Source: Verrucomicrobiaceae bacterium
GTDB lineage: Bacteria; Verrucomicrobiota; Verrucomicrobiia; Verrucomicrobiales; Akkermansiaceae
Length of the DNA stretch: 10,004 nt
Direction of reading: 5' to 3'
Assembly: GCA_027483005.1 (NCBI GenBank)
Contig: JAIXVN010000109.1
Coordinates: 1-10,004, forward strand
Under the pieces are notes generated by a model. It was not told the origin of the DNA and ran no database searches. It saw only the letters and a list, made by a program, of their open reading frames with translations. A program made the position numbers and the translations under genes. Positions 1 to 9,600 of the stretch are shown here, one piece after another (the first letter of the stretch is position 1; each line of letters opens with the position of its first letter).

Positions 1-1202
1 CCTACATGCAGACCCGCATGCCTCATTACGGGGAGGTCGCCTGGAAGGGGCTGTCGGAGTTGCTGGTCGCGGTTGATCATCCGGAGCCGGCTGTCGACAA
101 GACCATCCCGCCCGATCCGGATGAACCCATGGATCCGGATGAGTTGTCGGCGCAGGATCGCGAACTGCGGAAGAGGATGCGAAGTGGGGCGTTGGAGTTG
201 CTGGGCGACAAAGGCCTGAACTGCATTTCCTGTCACAACTTCAACGGCACCGAATCGCAGGGCATGAAGGGGCTGGACCTGATGACCAGCTACCAGCGGC
301 TGCGGCCCGAGTGGTTCCGTGGCTACATGCGCAATCCGGCCGCCTTCAGGCCGGGCATCATCATGCCGAGCTATTGGCCGGATGGGAAAGCCACGCAGAC
401 GGGCATTCTCGACGGCGATGCCAAGCTCCAGATCGAGGCCCTGTGGGATACGTTTTCGCTCGGACGTTCGGCGCGTGATCCGTCGGGCTTGCGCTCGGCT
501 GACATCAAGCTGACGGTTGGAGATCAGCCAGTCCTCAAACGTGGACGAAGCCGCATCGCCGGTTTCCGTGGCATCGCGGTGGGATTTCCCGGCGGAATGA
601 ACTACGCCTTCAACGCCCAGAACGGAACCCTTTCGGCGCTGTGGAAAGGCGAGTTCGTCAACGTCAACTGGAAGTCCCAGGGAGCGGGCGACTTCAGCCC
701 GGCCGCCAAGGCGGTGGCTCTCGCGCAGGATGTGTCCTTTCTTCGACTCGACGACGAGAAGTCCCCATGGCCACTGATGCCGGTGACCAGCAAGGAGCAG
801 CCGGTCAATCCGGACCCGCTTTATCCACGCAAGCATGGATATGCCTTTGTTGGATATGCATTGGATGCCGCACTCAATCCGGTTTTCACCTATCGCTGTG
901 GCGACATCACAATCGAGGACAAGCCCGTGCCGGCGTCGTCGGTCGGTCCGAACGTGCTGCGCCGAACCTTCACCTTTTCCTCGCCCGTTGAAACGACGCT
1001 GCATTTCCGAGCTCTAACAGGAAGCATCGAGTCCGAGACTCCCGCCTTTTTCAAGACTCCTGAGATCAGGGTCAGCCTTTCGCAGGGCGAGACCATGGTC
1101 CGCCCATCGACCACCGGGGATGTCGGTCAGGAACTCCTCGTCAGGCTCAGGATTCCAAAGGGCAACTCCAGCTTCACTGTCGATTATGCGCTGCTTCCCT
1201 GA
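1..1202 (+). CDS. c-type cytochrome with beta-rich C-terminal region (5' end missing)
   Basis: The frame is already open at the left edge (a Tyr codon at 3-5 precedes the first Met at 6), so that Met is probably internal and the N-terminus and export signal lie outside. Numbering from that Met, a CISCH haem-attachment site lies at residues 73-77 (Cys73, Cys76, His77). MPSYWPDG follows at 120-127, where Met120 is the likely distal haem ligand. Together they define a cytochrome c domain at about 50-150. Residues 160-398 are beta-rich with no motif I can name; regions like this follow the cytochrome in PVC proteins annotated only as 'c-type cytochrome' or DUF. The stop is at 1200-1202, inside the next gene's start region, which suggests an operon. 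Inferred role: periplasmic electron acceptor for the adjacent propeller protein. The haem site is certain; the partner and substrate are not known. Confidence 0.85.
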   Translation, partial: YMQTRMPHYGEVAWKGLSELLVAVDHPEPAVDKTIPPDPDEPMDPDELSAQDRELRKRMRSGALELLGDKGLNCISCHNFNGTESQGMKGLDLMTSYQRLRPEWFRGYMRNPAAFRPGIIMPSYWPDGKATQTGILDGDAKLQIEALWDTFSLGRSARDPSGLRSADIKLTVGDQPVLKRGRSRIAGFRGIAVGFPGGMNYAFNAQNGTLSALWKGEFVNVNWKSQGAGDFSPAAKAVALAQDVSFLRLDDEKSPWPLMPVTSKEQPVNPDPLYPRKHGYAFVGYALDAALNPVFTYRCGDITIEDKPVPASSVGPNVLRRTFTFSSPVETTLHFRALTGSIESETPAFFKTPEIRVSLSQGETMVRPSTTGDVGQELLVRLRIPKGNSSFTVDYALLP

Positions 1203-2703
1203 TGCCTTGAAACGGATGGCCTTTTTCCTGGGGCTCTTCTCCTCGATGGCGATGGCCGAAGAGGTGGGTGAACGCTGGGGCACTGCTGAGCGGGAGCGTG
1301 ACTACTACCGCGTCGTCGAGCTGCCGATTCCCAAGCACCTTGTCATCGAAGCGGGAGCGTTCACGATCCTGCCGGATGGTCGGGTGGCGGTTGGCACGCG
1401 CCGTGGCGAGATCTACTTCATCTCCGGTGCCGATGAGGCCAAGCCGCAGCCGGAGTTTCATCTGTTCGCCAGCGGCTTGGATGAGATCTTCGGGTTGGCA
1501 TGGAAGGAAGGCGCGCTCTACGTGACGCAAAGTTGCGAGCTGACCCGCGTGACAGATGCAGATGCTGACGGACGTGCAGATCATTTTGACGTGGTGTCCG
1601 ATGCCTGGGGCTACGGCACCTATCACGAGTATGCCTTCGGTTCCAAGTTCGATCACCAAGGCAATCTTTACGTCGCCCTCGGCCTGTCGAATTCCTACGA
1701 CTCCTTCCAACTGTTGCGTGGGTGGGTGATGAAGGTGACTCCGGATGGAAAGAGCATCCCGATCGCCAGCGGGCTGCGCAGTCCTGGAGGCATCGGATAC
1801 AACGAAGAGGGTGCGCTTTTCTACATCGAGAGCCAGGGGCCGTGGAACAGCTCGTGCAGCCTGAAGGCGGTCAAGGAGGGCGGATTCATGGGGCATCCTG
1901 TGAGTTTCAACTGGTATGACTTCGCGCCGAACATGGGAAAGGCTCCAGCACTGCCGCGTTCCGGTTCTCGGGTCATGGTTGAGAGGGAGCGCATTCCTCA
2001 GTTGGAGCCCTATGCGGTGATCTTTCCCTACATCCGGATGGGGAGGTCGGTCACCGGCTTCACGCTCAATCAGACGAAGGGGAAATTCGGGCCATTCGAG
2101 AACCAGATGTTCATGGGCGACTACACGCTTTCGCTCGTCATGCGGGCCACGACCGAACAGGTCAACGGCGTCTGGCAGGGCGCCTGTTATCCATTCCGCG
2201 AAGGACTTTCCACCGGCATCCTGAATGTCCAGTTCACTCCGGAAGGTCACCTGCTGTGTGGAGGCACGAATCGCGGCTGGCCGGTGCGCGGTTTGAAACC
2301 GTTCGCGCTCGAACGGCTCGACTGGACCGGTCGGATGCCGTTCGAGATCGAGCGGATCACGATCACGCCGAAAGGCTTTCATCTGGCCTTCACCAAGGCG
2401 GTCGATGCCCAAACCGGCAATGATCCTGCCTCCTACGCGCTGAGCACCTTCACCCATGAATACCACGCCGGCTACGGAGGTCCTGAGATTGAGGTGACGG
2501 CTCCCAAAGTCATCGCCGCGCGGCTGTCGGAGGATGGGTTGACAGCAGACCTCGAACTCGACCTTCTTCGGAAAGGTCATGTCCATGCATTCGATCTCGC
2601 CGCACTCAGGTCGTGCGACCATGATGAACTCCTTCATCGCCATGCGTATTACACGGTCAACGAAGTGCCGAAGATGCCTTCTGGATCCGTCGCGCCGAGA
2701 TGA
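1186..2703 (+). CDS. exported beta-propeller protein, PQQ-dependent sugar dehydrogenase-like
   Basis: I chose the ATG at 1186 (505 aa) over the upstream ATG at 1120. It gives a signal peptide: basic residues to Arg10, a hydrophobic stretch at 11-20, and likely cleavage after AMA at 24. The 1120 start would bury this and overlap the previous gene by 83 bases; 1186 overlaps by 17. A TTG at 1207 is another possible start. No Shine-Dalgarno motif is visible. Residues 40-375 show propeller blades with repeated 'DGxxxVG', 'GNLYVALG' and 'GALFYIES' strands, and a calcium-loop-like DADADGRAD at 124-132. Residues 385-495 look like the C-terminal Ig-like domain common in PVC propeller proteins (FEIERITITPKGFHLAFT, then ASYAL and YHAGYGGPE). 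There is no CxxCH, so the redox partner is probably the upstream cytochrome. Family-level similarity to soluble sugar dehydrogenases is good; the substrate and the presence of PQQ are not shown. Confidence 0.85.
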   Translation: MRCFPDALKRMAFFLGLFSSMAMAEEVGERWGTAERERDYYRVVELPIPKHLVIEAGAFTILPDGRVAVGTRRGEIYFISGADEAKPQPEFHLFASGLDEIFGLAWKEGALYVTQSCELTRVTDADADGRADHFDVVSDAWGYGTYHEYAFGSKFDHQGNLYVALGLSNSYDSFQLLRGWVMKVTPDGKSIPIASGLRSPGGIGYNEEGALFYIESQGPWNSSCSLKAVKEGGFMGHPVSFNWYDFAPNMGKAPALPRSGSRVMVERERIPQLEPYAVIFPYIRMGRSVTGFTLNQTKGKFGPFENQMFMGDYTLSLVMRATTEQVNGVWQGACYPFREGLSTGILNVQFTPEGHLLCGGTNRGWPVRGLKPFALERLDWTGRMPFEIERITITPKGFHLAFTKAVDAQTGNDPASYALSTFTHEYHAGYGGPEIEVTAPKVIAARLSEDGLTADLELDLLRKGHVHAFDLAALRSCDHDELLHRHAYYTVNEVPKMPSGSVAPR

Positions 2704-2740
2704 ATGCCGGTGAATCAGAACCCTAACTCCAATTCAACCC

Positions 2741-3538
2741 ATGAAACGAACCTTCCTTGTCCTGATGGGCGTCATGCTTTCCCTGTCGTCCGGATTTTCC
2801 GATCCGCTCTTCACTCAGAAGGGAACGGACCTGACGTTTGAAGAATTGCTGAAGCGCAAGAAGCTCCCGGAAGGAAAGAACTCCACGGATGGTGTCGAAG
2901 GCTCCAAGGTGAATGTGGAGAACCGCCTGGTCGAAACCACGGCGGAGTCGAAGCGTTCGATCCCCCGTGACATCAGGATCCACACCCTCGGCAACAGTGC
3001 GATCCCGAGGACGGATTTCGACAAGTGGTCACGCTGGTATCAGGAGGACGGCAACACCCAGGTCTTCAGGCTTTTCAAGGGCGAGGAGAATGTCCGCAAC
3101 GAGCGGGAGAATGCGGCGAGGATCGAGGCGTTCAGCGATTTGAACTGGAGGCGAGGCGATTGGCACCAGTGGAGTGGCACTTACACCATCATCAAGCCTC
3201 ATGGGGCCGCGATCTTCCAATCCAAGAACAACGTGAACGACTGGTCGGTCCAGATCAACATGAACGCAAAAGGCGACGTCATCCTCAATCATCGCCGGGG
3301 CGCTGACAAGGTGATCGCGGAAAAGATGGAGGGAAAGCCGTTTCTGATCCGGGTGAGGGACAATGGGCACGACTATGAGGTTTATCTGAACGGAACGAAG
3401 GTCGGGGAGGGGAGTTATGCCAGACCGGAAGGAACCACCGGCTTCCGCTGGGGCATGTATCTCGGCGGGGCTGAGCTCAAGAGCGATGCCCTGATCTTCG
3501 TTTCCGGAGCCACGGTGGATGGCCGGGACGGAAAGTGA
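2741..3538 (+). CDS. small exported protein, probable concanavalin A-like jelly roll (possible polysaccharide lyase or lectin)
   Basis: A 265-aa protein that begins 37 bases after the propeller gene on the same strand. The N-terminus is a classical signal peptide: Lys2-Arg3, a hydrophobic core at 5-18, and probable cleavage near SGFS at 17-20. Residues 25-90 are charged and probably a linker. From about 100 to 258 there are alternating beta strands with conserved-looking aromatic motifs: RIEAF (127-131), WHQWSGTYTI (141-150), DWSVQINMN (167-175), DYEVYLNG (211-218) and FRWGMYLGG (235-243). The layout resembles alginate-lyase-like (PL7) or LamG/DUF1080 jelly rolls. RIEAF, VQIN and FRWGMY sit roughly where PL7 has its RxE, QIH and YFKAGxY strands, but the catalytic His of QIH would be Asn173. 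Enzymatic activity is therefore doubtful. No Shine-Dalgarno motif is seen. Certain as a gene; function is a tentative fold-level guess. Confidence 0.85.
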   Translation: MKRTFLVLMGVMLSLSSGFSDPLFTQKGTDLTFEELLKRKKLPEGKNSTDGVEGSKVNVENRLVETTAESKRSIPRDIRIHTLGNSAIPRTDFDKWSRWYQEDGNTQVFRLFKGEENVRNERENAARIEAFSDLNWRRGDWHQWSGTYTIIKPHGAAIFQSKNNVNDWSVQINMNAKGDVILNHRRGADKVIAEKMEGKPFLIRVRDNGHDYEVYLNGTKVGEGSYARPEGTTGFRWGMYLGGAELKSDALIFVSGATVDGRDGK

Positions 3539-3665
3539 GGGCGTCTTCCTCTTTGGATCCGGATTCCCGATGAAGCGGATCGGCGACGTGAATCTCCCGA
3601 CCAAGAAACAGCGCGACAGGTCCATCCTGTCGCGCCGTTGGATCTTCATTTCCTGTCGGGATCGC
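3539..3665. other. convergent intergenic region
   Basis: These 127 bases separate the stop of the jelly-roll gene (+) from the stop of the giant repeat gene (-). They contain the hairpin at 3611-3635 and nothing else I can name. A frame at 3519-4013 (+) runs through it but has no coding character. Confidence 0.8.
3611..3635. terminator. shared hairpin terminator between convergent genes
   Basis: A perfect 10-bp inverted repeat, GCGCGACAGG (3611-3620) and CCTGTCGCGC (3626-3635), with a 5-base TCCAT loop. It lies 30 bases past the minus-strand stop and 72 bases past the plus-strand stop. On the minus strand the stem is followed by TGTTTCTT, a fair U-rich tract, so it fits intrinsic termination of the giant gene best. 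On the plus strand the trailing sequence is only mildly T-rich, so termination there is less certain. Confidence 0.7.
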
Positions 3666-6600
3666 TCAAGGGGTGTCGCTGACCTTGGCGCGGAGGAAGG
3701 ACTTGGGAACGGTCTGCACGGTGCCCGGTGCGCGGAAGGTTCGGTAGGTCCAGCCCGTCGAAAGCGAGGGCAACCCGGTCTGAATGTTGGTGGCGTCTCC
3801 ACCGGTGACTTCCGTGATCACGTCGGCGAAGGGAACGAGAGTCTCGTCGCCTTCGATGCGGTAGGTGATCGCATCAATGAGTGCGGAGAGTTGGTCGCCT
3901 CCGGAGGCCGAGAAGGCAGCTCCGGTGCGGACGGGCAGGGTCAGGGTAAGGACCTGATCGGATCCGACGCTGGCGATTTTCCCAACGACCTTGCCGTCGT
4001 CGGCGCCCGATAGCGGGTTTCCATCGAAGGCGAATTCGTAGAGGTTGTTTTTGCCGTCGTCGTCCGGGTCCGCGCTCTTGGCATTGTTGCCACCGGTGAG
4101 GCCCTTGGAAGCCGCCCATGGGAGATAAGGGTCGGAGGTGACGATGCTGATGACGCCATCAGTGGCAAAGGTGGAGGTGTCCCAGGCCAGACCCGCACCG
4201 AGGGTGGGAAGGACGAGGTCGGTGGCGACGGTGAAGTTGGTCACGTCGATCGGGCCGGTGGAGTTGATCAGGTCGAAGGACTGGCCACCTGCCGGGGTGA
4301 GTCCGTTGAGGCTGACGGTGATGGTTCCGTCCAAGGCGAGGGGATTTAATACTGTGATGGCGTCGTAGTCGGTGCCACGGGTGCCGGTTGCGGCGAGCTG
4401 GAGGTTGATGGACGAGGTGGAGGCGACACTGGCGGAAGCGAAGGTGATGAGACCGCTGCCTGAACCGCCCGGGGTGACCGTTCCCGCCAGGGTGGCGGCT
4501 CCGGTTGCTCCAGCTCCCGTGAGGGTGCCGGAGGCGGCGATGGCGAGGGTGTTGGCAATGGTCTGGCTGCCGAGGTCAAGCCAGCCTCCGTTGACGGTGG
4601 CAGGGGCGGTGCCGAGGGCGGTGCCACTTCCGAGGACGAGCGTGCCAGCGTTGACCGTGGTGCTGCCGGCATAGGTGTTGGCTCCAGAGAGAGTCTGGGT
4701 GCCGCTGCCGTTCTTGACCAGAGACAGGGTGCCGGCCGTGTTTCTGATCACTCCGCTGAAGCTGCCCGTAGCGTTGTTGTCGCCAAGGGTGAGGGTGGGG
4801 CTGCCGCTGGTGCCGTCGACCGTGCCGTTTCCGCTGAGGCCGTTGAGGGTCTCGCTGAAGCCGGCGAGGTTGAGCGTGCCGACCCCCGTGCCGTTGGTGT
4901 TGATCACCACGTTGCCTGTGCCGGTGCCGTTGGGAATCTGGTCGGCGGCGCCGAGCACCAAGGTCCTGTTGCGGCCGAGGTTGGCGCTCTGACCGATGAC
5001 CGTGTCACCCGCGTAGTCGTTGTTGGCGGAACTGTTGTTCAGCGTGATGGTGATCGCAGCTCCGGAGGTGGACGAATCCAGGATCAGCCCCTGACTGCCG
5101 GTGATCTTGCCTGTCAACGTTGCAGCCCCGGTGGTGTTGGTGCTGAAGGTGATGGGTGCGAGGTTGGCGGTGATCTGGCCAGAGAGGACTGTGCCGACCA
5201 CATCCAAGCGGATGCCTACACGATCGGTGCCGAGGGCCGTGTTGACGACGATGTTGTTGGACAGTGTCTGGTTGGCCGTGGCGAAATACAAGCCCGCCCT
5301 ATCTGTGGCGGCCTCACCGATCGTAATCGGGCCGGTACCGAAAGGAGTTCCGGCGATTGTTCCCATGATAAGTCGGGTGCCGGCGGCATTGTTGGAGAGG
5401 ATCAAACCACCGGAGAAGCTGTTTGCCCTGTTGGTGGTGAGCTGGGCACTGTTGGTGTTGGCGTTATTGAGCCGAACAGCCGTTTTGGCCGTGGGGCCAT
5501 CGGTGATCAAAGCTGGCAGGATTGCTCCAGCGTTGCTTAGAGTGAGTGTGTGTGTGTCGGTGCCCGCTGCGCTGTTGGTGATCGTATTACCCGCCACGCT
5601 GGCTAGACTGGCAACGGTCTGGCTGGCACCAAAGAGGTCGAAGGTGCTGGTGCCACTGAGCGTCACGGCGGCAGAGGCAGGCAGGTTACCAGCCGTTTGG
5701 AGAGTGCCGTTGCTGACGGCCATAGTGGTGGAAGCCAGAGCACCGCCGAGGCGCAGGGTGCCTTCGTTGACGGTGGTTGGGCCGGTGTAGGTGTTGGTGC
5801 CGTTGAGGATGACCAAACCGGCACCAGCCTTGCTCAGGGACGAGGCGGAAGTGTTGTCCTGGATGGCCGAGTTGATCGTCATCGAATTGCCAACGCTGTT
5901 GTTGGTGAGGGCAAGCTCCCCAGCTGCGGTTGCGCTGGTCAGGATTCCGGAGTTGGGAGCAGTTCCCCCGGTGAGGGTCCCAGCTGCGGAGAGCATCACG
6001 AGGCCACTTGTGCGGAGCGTGGCCGAGCTGACGTCCACGGTGGCGGCGCTGGTGCCGCCGGTGTCGCTCTGAAGCAGCGTGTTGATCGTGGTGGTGGTGG
6101 CACCCAGCACGATGTTTCCGGGAGTGCCCGTGCCTTCGATGATGCGGACGTTGCTGGTGGCGTCGTCGACGATGGTGCCTGGGTTGAGGCGGGCGACGTC
6201 GGAGTAAGCAGTGTAGGCGACGATGTTGTTGCCGCCGTCAACCATCGCAAAGTCCGAGCCGACGAAAGCCCAGGCACCGAGGATGCCATTGGTATTCGTG
6301 GTGCTGGTCTGGATGACATTGTCGGTCGCTGTGGCATTGGCGAAATTCACGATACCGCCAGCGTTGCGGGTGATCGCACCTACGTTGAGCACATTGGTGG
6401 CACCTACGTTCGTATTCGTCACAATCGAGTTGCCGGGGTTGACGGTGAGACCTGCGACGGTCTTGGCCGTCGAGCCGCTGTAGGTCAGCGTGCCGCCGGC
6501 CACCGCGCGCGCACCAGTGAAGGCGTTAGTACCAGAAATCACCAAATTGCCAGAGGAGGTCTTGGAGAGCGTGCCGCCACCGTTAAGTTCACCGAGGCCC

Positions 6601-9600
6601 GTCAAGGTGCCGGACTGTGCGGCGAGGGTGATGGGAGCTATTGAACTGCCGATTCCGAAGCCGCCCATGTCGAGCGTGCCACCATTCAGGGTGATGGTAG
6701 CGTTTTCGGTGCCGGCACCGCCGGTGCGGGTAATATTGCCTGCGAGGGTCGTCGTTCCGCCGGTGAGGTTGATGTTGGAAGTGGCGGTGGCAGCGGCTCC
6801 GGCGTTGCCCATGTTGATGGAGGTGATGCCGACGTTGCCACCGCTGATGTTGAGGTTCGCGGCGGCGGTGCCAGCGCTGCTGCTCACGGCCATTGTGATG
6901 CTTCCGATAATCGAGGTCGGTTCGCCGACGGCCACGCTGTCGCCCAAGTTCACCGTGGCTGTGACGCCGGCGGCGCTACCGCTCCGGTCGGCCATGTTCA
7001 GAGTGGTGACATCCAGCGAGCCCTGATCAAAGCTCAACGTCGACCCGGCCCCACCCGCGCCTGTGGTGCGTCTCGCCATGGTCAGCGTGCTGACATTCAG
7101 ATGGGCCGTATGGCCAGCCAGATTGAGGGTGGAATTCATGCCGACCCCCGTGTTGCCCGAGGAATTCACCATGTTGAGAATGGTGCGTGTGCCCGTAGCA
7201 CCGAAGCCGTTAAGGGTGAGGCTACCCGTGGTATCCGCCGGGTCGAAGATCATCGAGCCACCTGAACGGATGCCACTTCCGGCCGAGCCGATGTTGGTGG
7301 TGGTGGCGTTAATGATATTGGTGCCGTTGCCCAAGGTCAGAACGTGAGTGGCATTACCACCGCTGCCGTCACCAATTCGGAAATTTCCAACGGTAATGGT
7401 GTTGTCTGTAGCGAGCTTTAAGGTCGAAGGCGAAGGGGCATTCGAACCCGTAGTTGCATCGCCTAGGCGCAAGGTGCCACTGGAATTGTAGTTTAGTGTG
7501 AAGGAAGTGAGGCTGGAGAAGTCCACTGCGGTGCTGCCCGCAAGCGCCGCACCAGTGACGCCACCGATTTGGAATGTATTGTTACCGCCCGTGCCAACCG
7601 ACAAATTACCAGCACCGGTCGTAACAAGCGAGGCGTCCGCATCCGCGATATTGGCACCAACGGTCACATTGCCGGTAATGGCGAGCGTTTTGCCTGAGCT
7701 GGTGGCAATGGTATGGGCCGAGGCCGTGTTGGTTTGCACCACCATGCTGCCAAATGTAGCCGAGGCGGCGACACCGGTCAGGTCCAAGGTGCCGACATTC
7801 GTGCTGCCAGAGGTTGCGCCGAAGGTAAGGCCGCCGGTGAGCGAGGGGCTGGTGGTGGTGAGGGCCAGCGTACCTTGTCCGATGGTGGTGGTGCCGCTGT
7901 AGTTACTGGCAGCGGTGGAGCTCAGGCCGGAGAGTGTCCAGGTGCTGGTGTTACTCTTGGTGAGTGAAAGGGCGCTTGCGACAGACTGGGTTACGATCCC
8001 GCCGATGGAATGGCCGGTGCCGGTGCCGTCGAGTTGGAGGGTCCGGGCGACGTTGGCTGAAAAACTGTTCACACCGCCTGTGATGGTGAGGGTCGCGGTG
8101 GTGGGGTTGAGAATCGTGGTGCCAGCGCTTCCGGAGCTCATGGTCGCGGAGGTAAATGTCAGTGCGGCAGAGCCGCTGGTCACATTGCTACCCTGAATGA
8201 AATTGAACGTGGCAGCTCCAAAATTGAACGTGCCAAGCTGATGGTTGAGGGCGGTGCCTTCGGTGGCTCGGTCCGAAACAATCGTGTGAGTCAAATTACT
8301 GCTCGCAGAGATACCCGGAAGAGTCGTGAACGCGCTGTCGGTTCCGAACTCGAGCCTCGTATTGGCGAGGGTCAGACCAATAAGCGAGGTACTCGCCAAA
8401 GCGCCCGTATCGGCGAGACGAAGCGTGCCTCCACTGATGCTGGTGGCTCCGGTGAAGGGGTTTGCCGCAGACAGGCTGACAGTTCCGGCAGTCGATTTGG
8501 TCAAGGTGCCGGCACCGCCGAGGAGGGCGGAAACGCTGCCGCTTTCGAGGGCGTACGAGGTGCCCGTCAAGGTGCCGCTGCCGGTGATGGAGGCTCCTCC
8601 CTTGAGGGAAACAGCGCCTACGGTGTCGCTGTTGGAGCCGAGACTGAGGACTGAGGACAGTCCATCGACCGTGACTGCGCCGGTGTCGGGCAGGGTGTTG
8701 GTGGCATCACCCAAGGCGAGAGTGCCACCGTCGATGACAGTGCCACCTGTATAGGAGTTGTTGGCGGTGGCCAGCGTGAAGGTGCCGGTGTTCGCCAGGT
8801 CAAGGGTGAGCGCGCCGCTGCCGCTGATCGAGCCTGCGCCCGAGATCGTATAATTTCGGCCGGAGGTGTTCATGGTCACGCTCAGCGGAGAAACAGCAGT
8901 GGCCAGCGTGACGGTCGGATTTCCGGATGCGCCTGCGGCATCACCGAACAAGACCGAGTCGAGGGTGTCGAAGAAGGTGGTGGCCACCAAATTGGAATCC
9001 ACCCAGTTGGTTGTGGATGTGTCCCAATTGCCATCGCCGGTGTTCCAGGAAATGGGGGCGATGGCGTTGTTGGTGACGGTCAGGAAGAGCGTGTTCGAGG
9101 AGACGCTGAAGGTTCCCGAGAGGCGATGGGTGCGGAGGTCGAACGCAGTGCCATCCACCGGTCCGGTGCCGGTACAGATGGCCAAGGGGTAATCTTGACC
9201 GACCGCGAGCGAGGACAGGGCTGAGCCTGCCAATTTCACACCGGGTGTGGTGCCATTGGCGAAGTTGGTGACATTGATCGGAGCGACCGTGATGCTTGGC
9301 GTGGTGCTGCCGTAGTCCACGAGCGCTGCGCCATTGTTCTGGAGGGTCAGGTTGCCGGTGTTGACCCATTGACCGTCGGTCGTGGCGACAAGGGCTCCGG
9401 CTTCGGCTCCGGTGGCGACGGTGACATTGCTGGTGGAAGAGCCTATGGATGAGAAGCGGAGAGTGCCACCCGTGACGGAGGTTTCCCCTGCGTAGGTATT
9501 GGCTCCAGAGAGAGTAAGGGAGCCAAGGCCGCTCTTGGTCAGGCCGCCGGCGCCATCATTCAACAAGGGGCTGCCGAGGGTAAAGGAGAAGCCATTGGTG

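Noticed and set aside
1120..1185. Upstream extension of the propeller gene to the ATG at 1120
   Set aside because: It would put 22 extra residues before a clear signal peptide and overlap the cytochrome gene by 83 bases.
1174..2643. 489-codon open frame on the minus strand opposite the propeller gene
   Set aside because: It lies wholly antisense to a gene with a signal peptide and recognisable domains; its Arg/His/Pro-rich product looks like a GC-rich shadow.
3029..3802. 257-codon minus-strand frame across the jelly-roll gene and the convergent gap
   Set aside because: It is antisense to a gene with a signal peptide, crosses the hairpin, overlaps the end of the giant gene in another frame, and is rich in Pro and Arg.
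3519..4013. 164-codon plus-strand frame through the intergenic hairpin
   Set aside because: It starts inside the jelly-roll gene, runs through the terminator and lies antisense to the conserved C-terminus of the giant protein.
3666..4136. C-terminal autotransporter barrel or PEP-CTERM anchor
   Set aside because: There is no run of amphipathic barrel strands ending in an aromatic residue, no VPEP motif and no terminal membrane helix.
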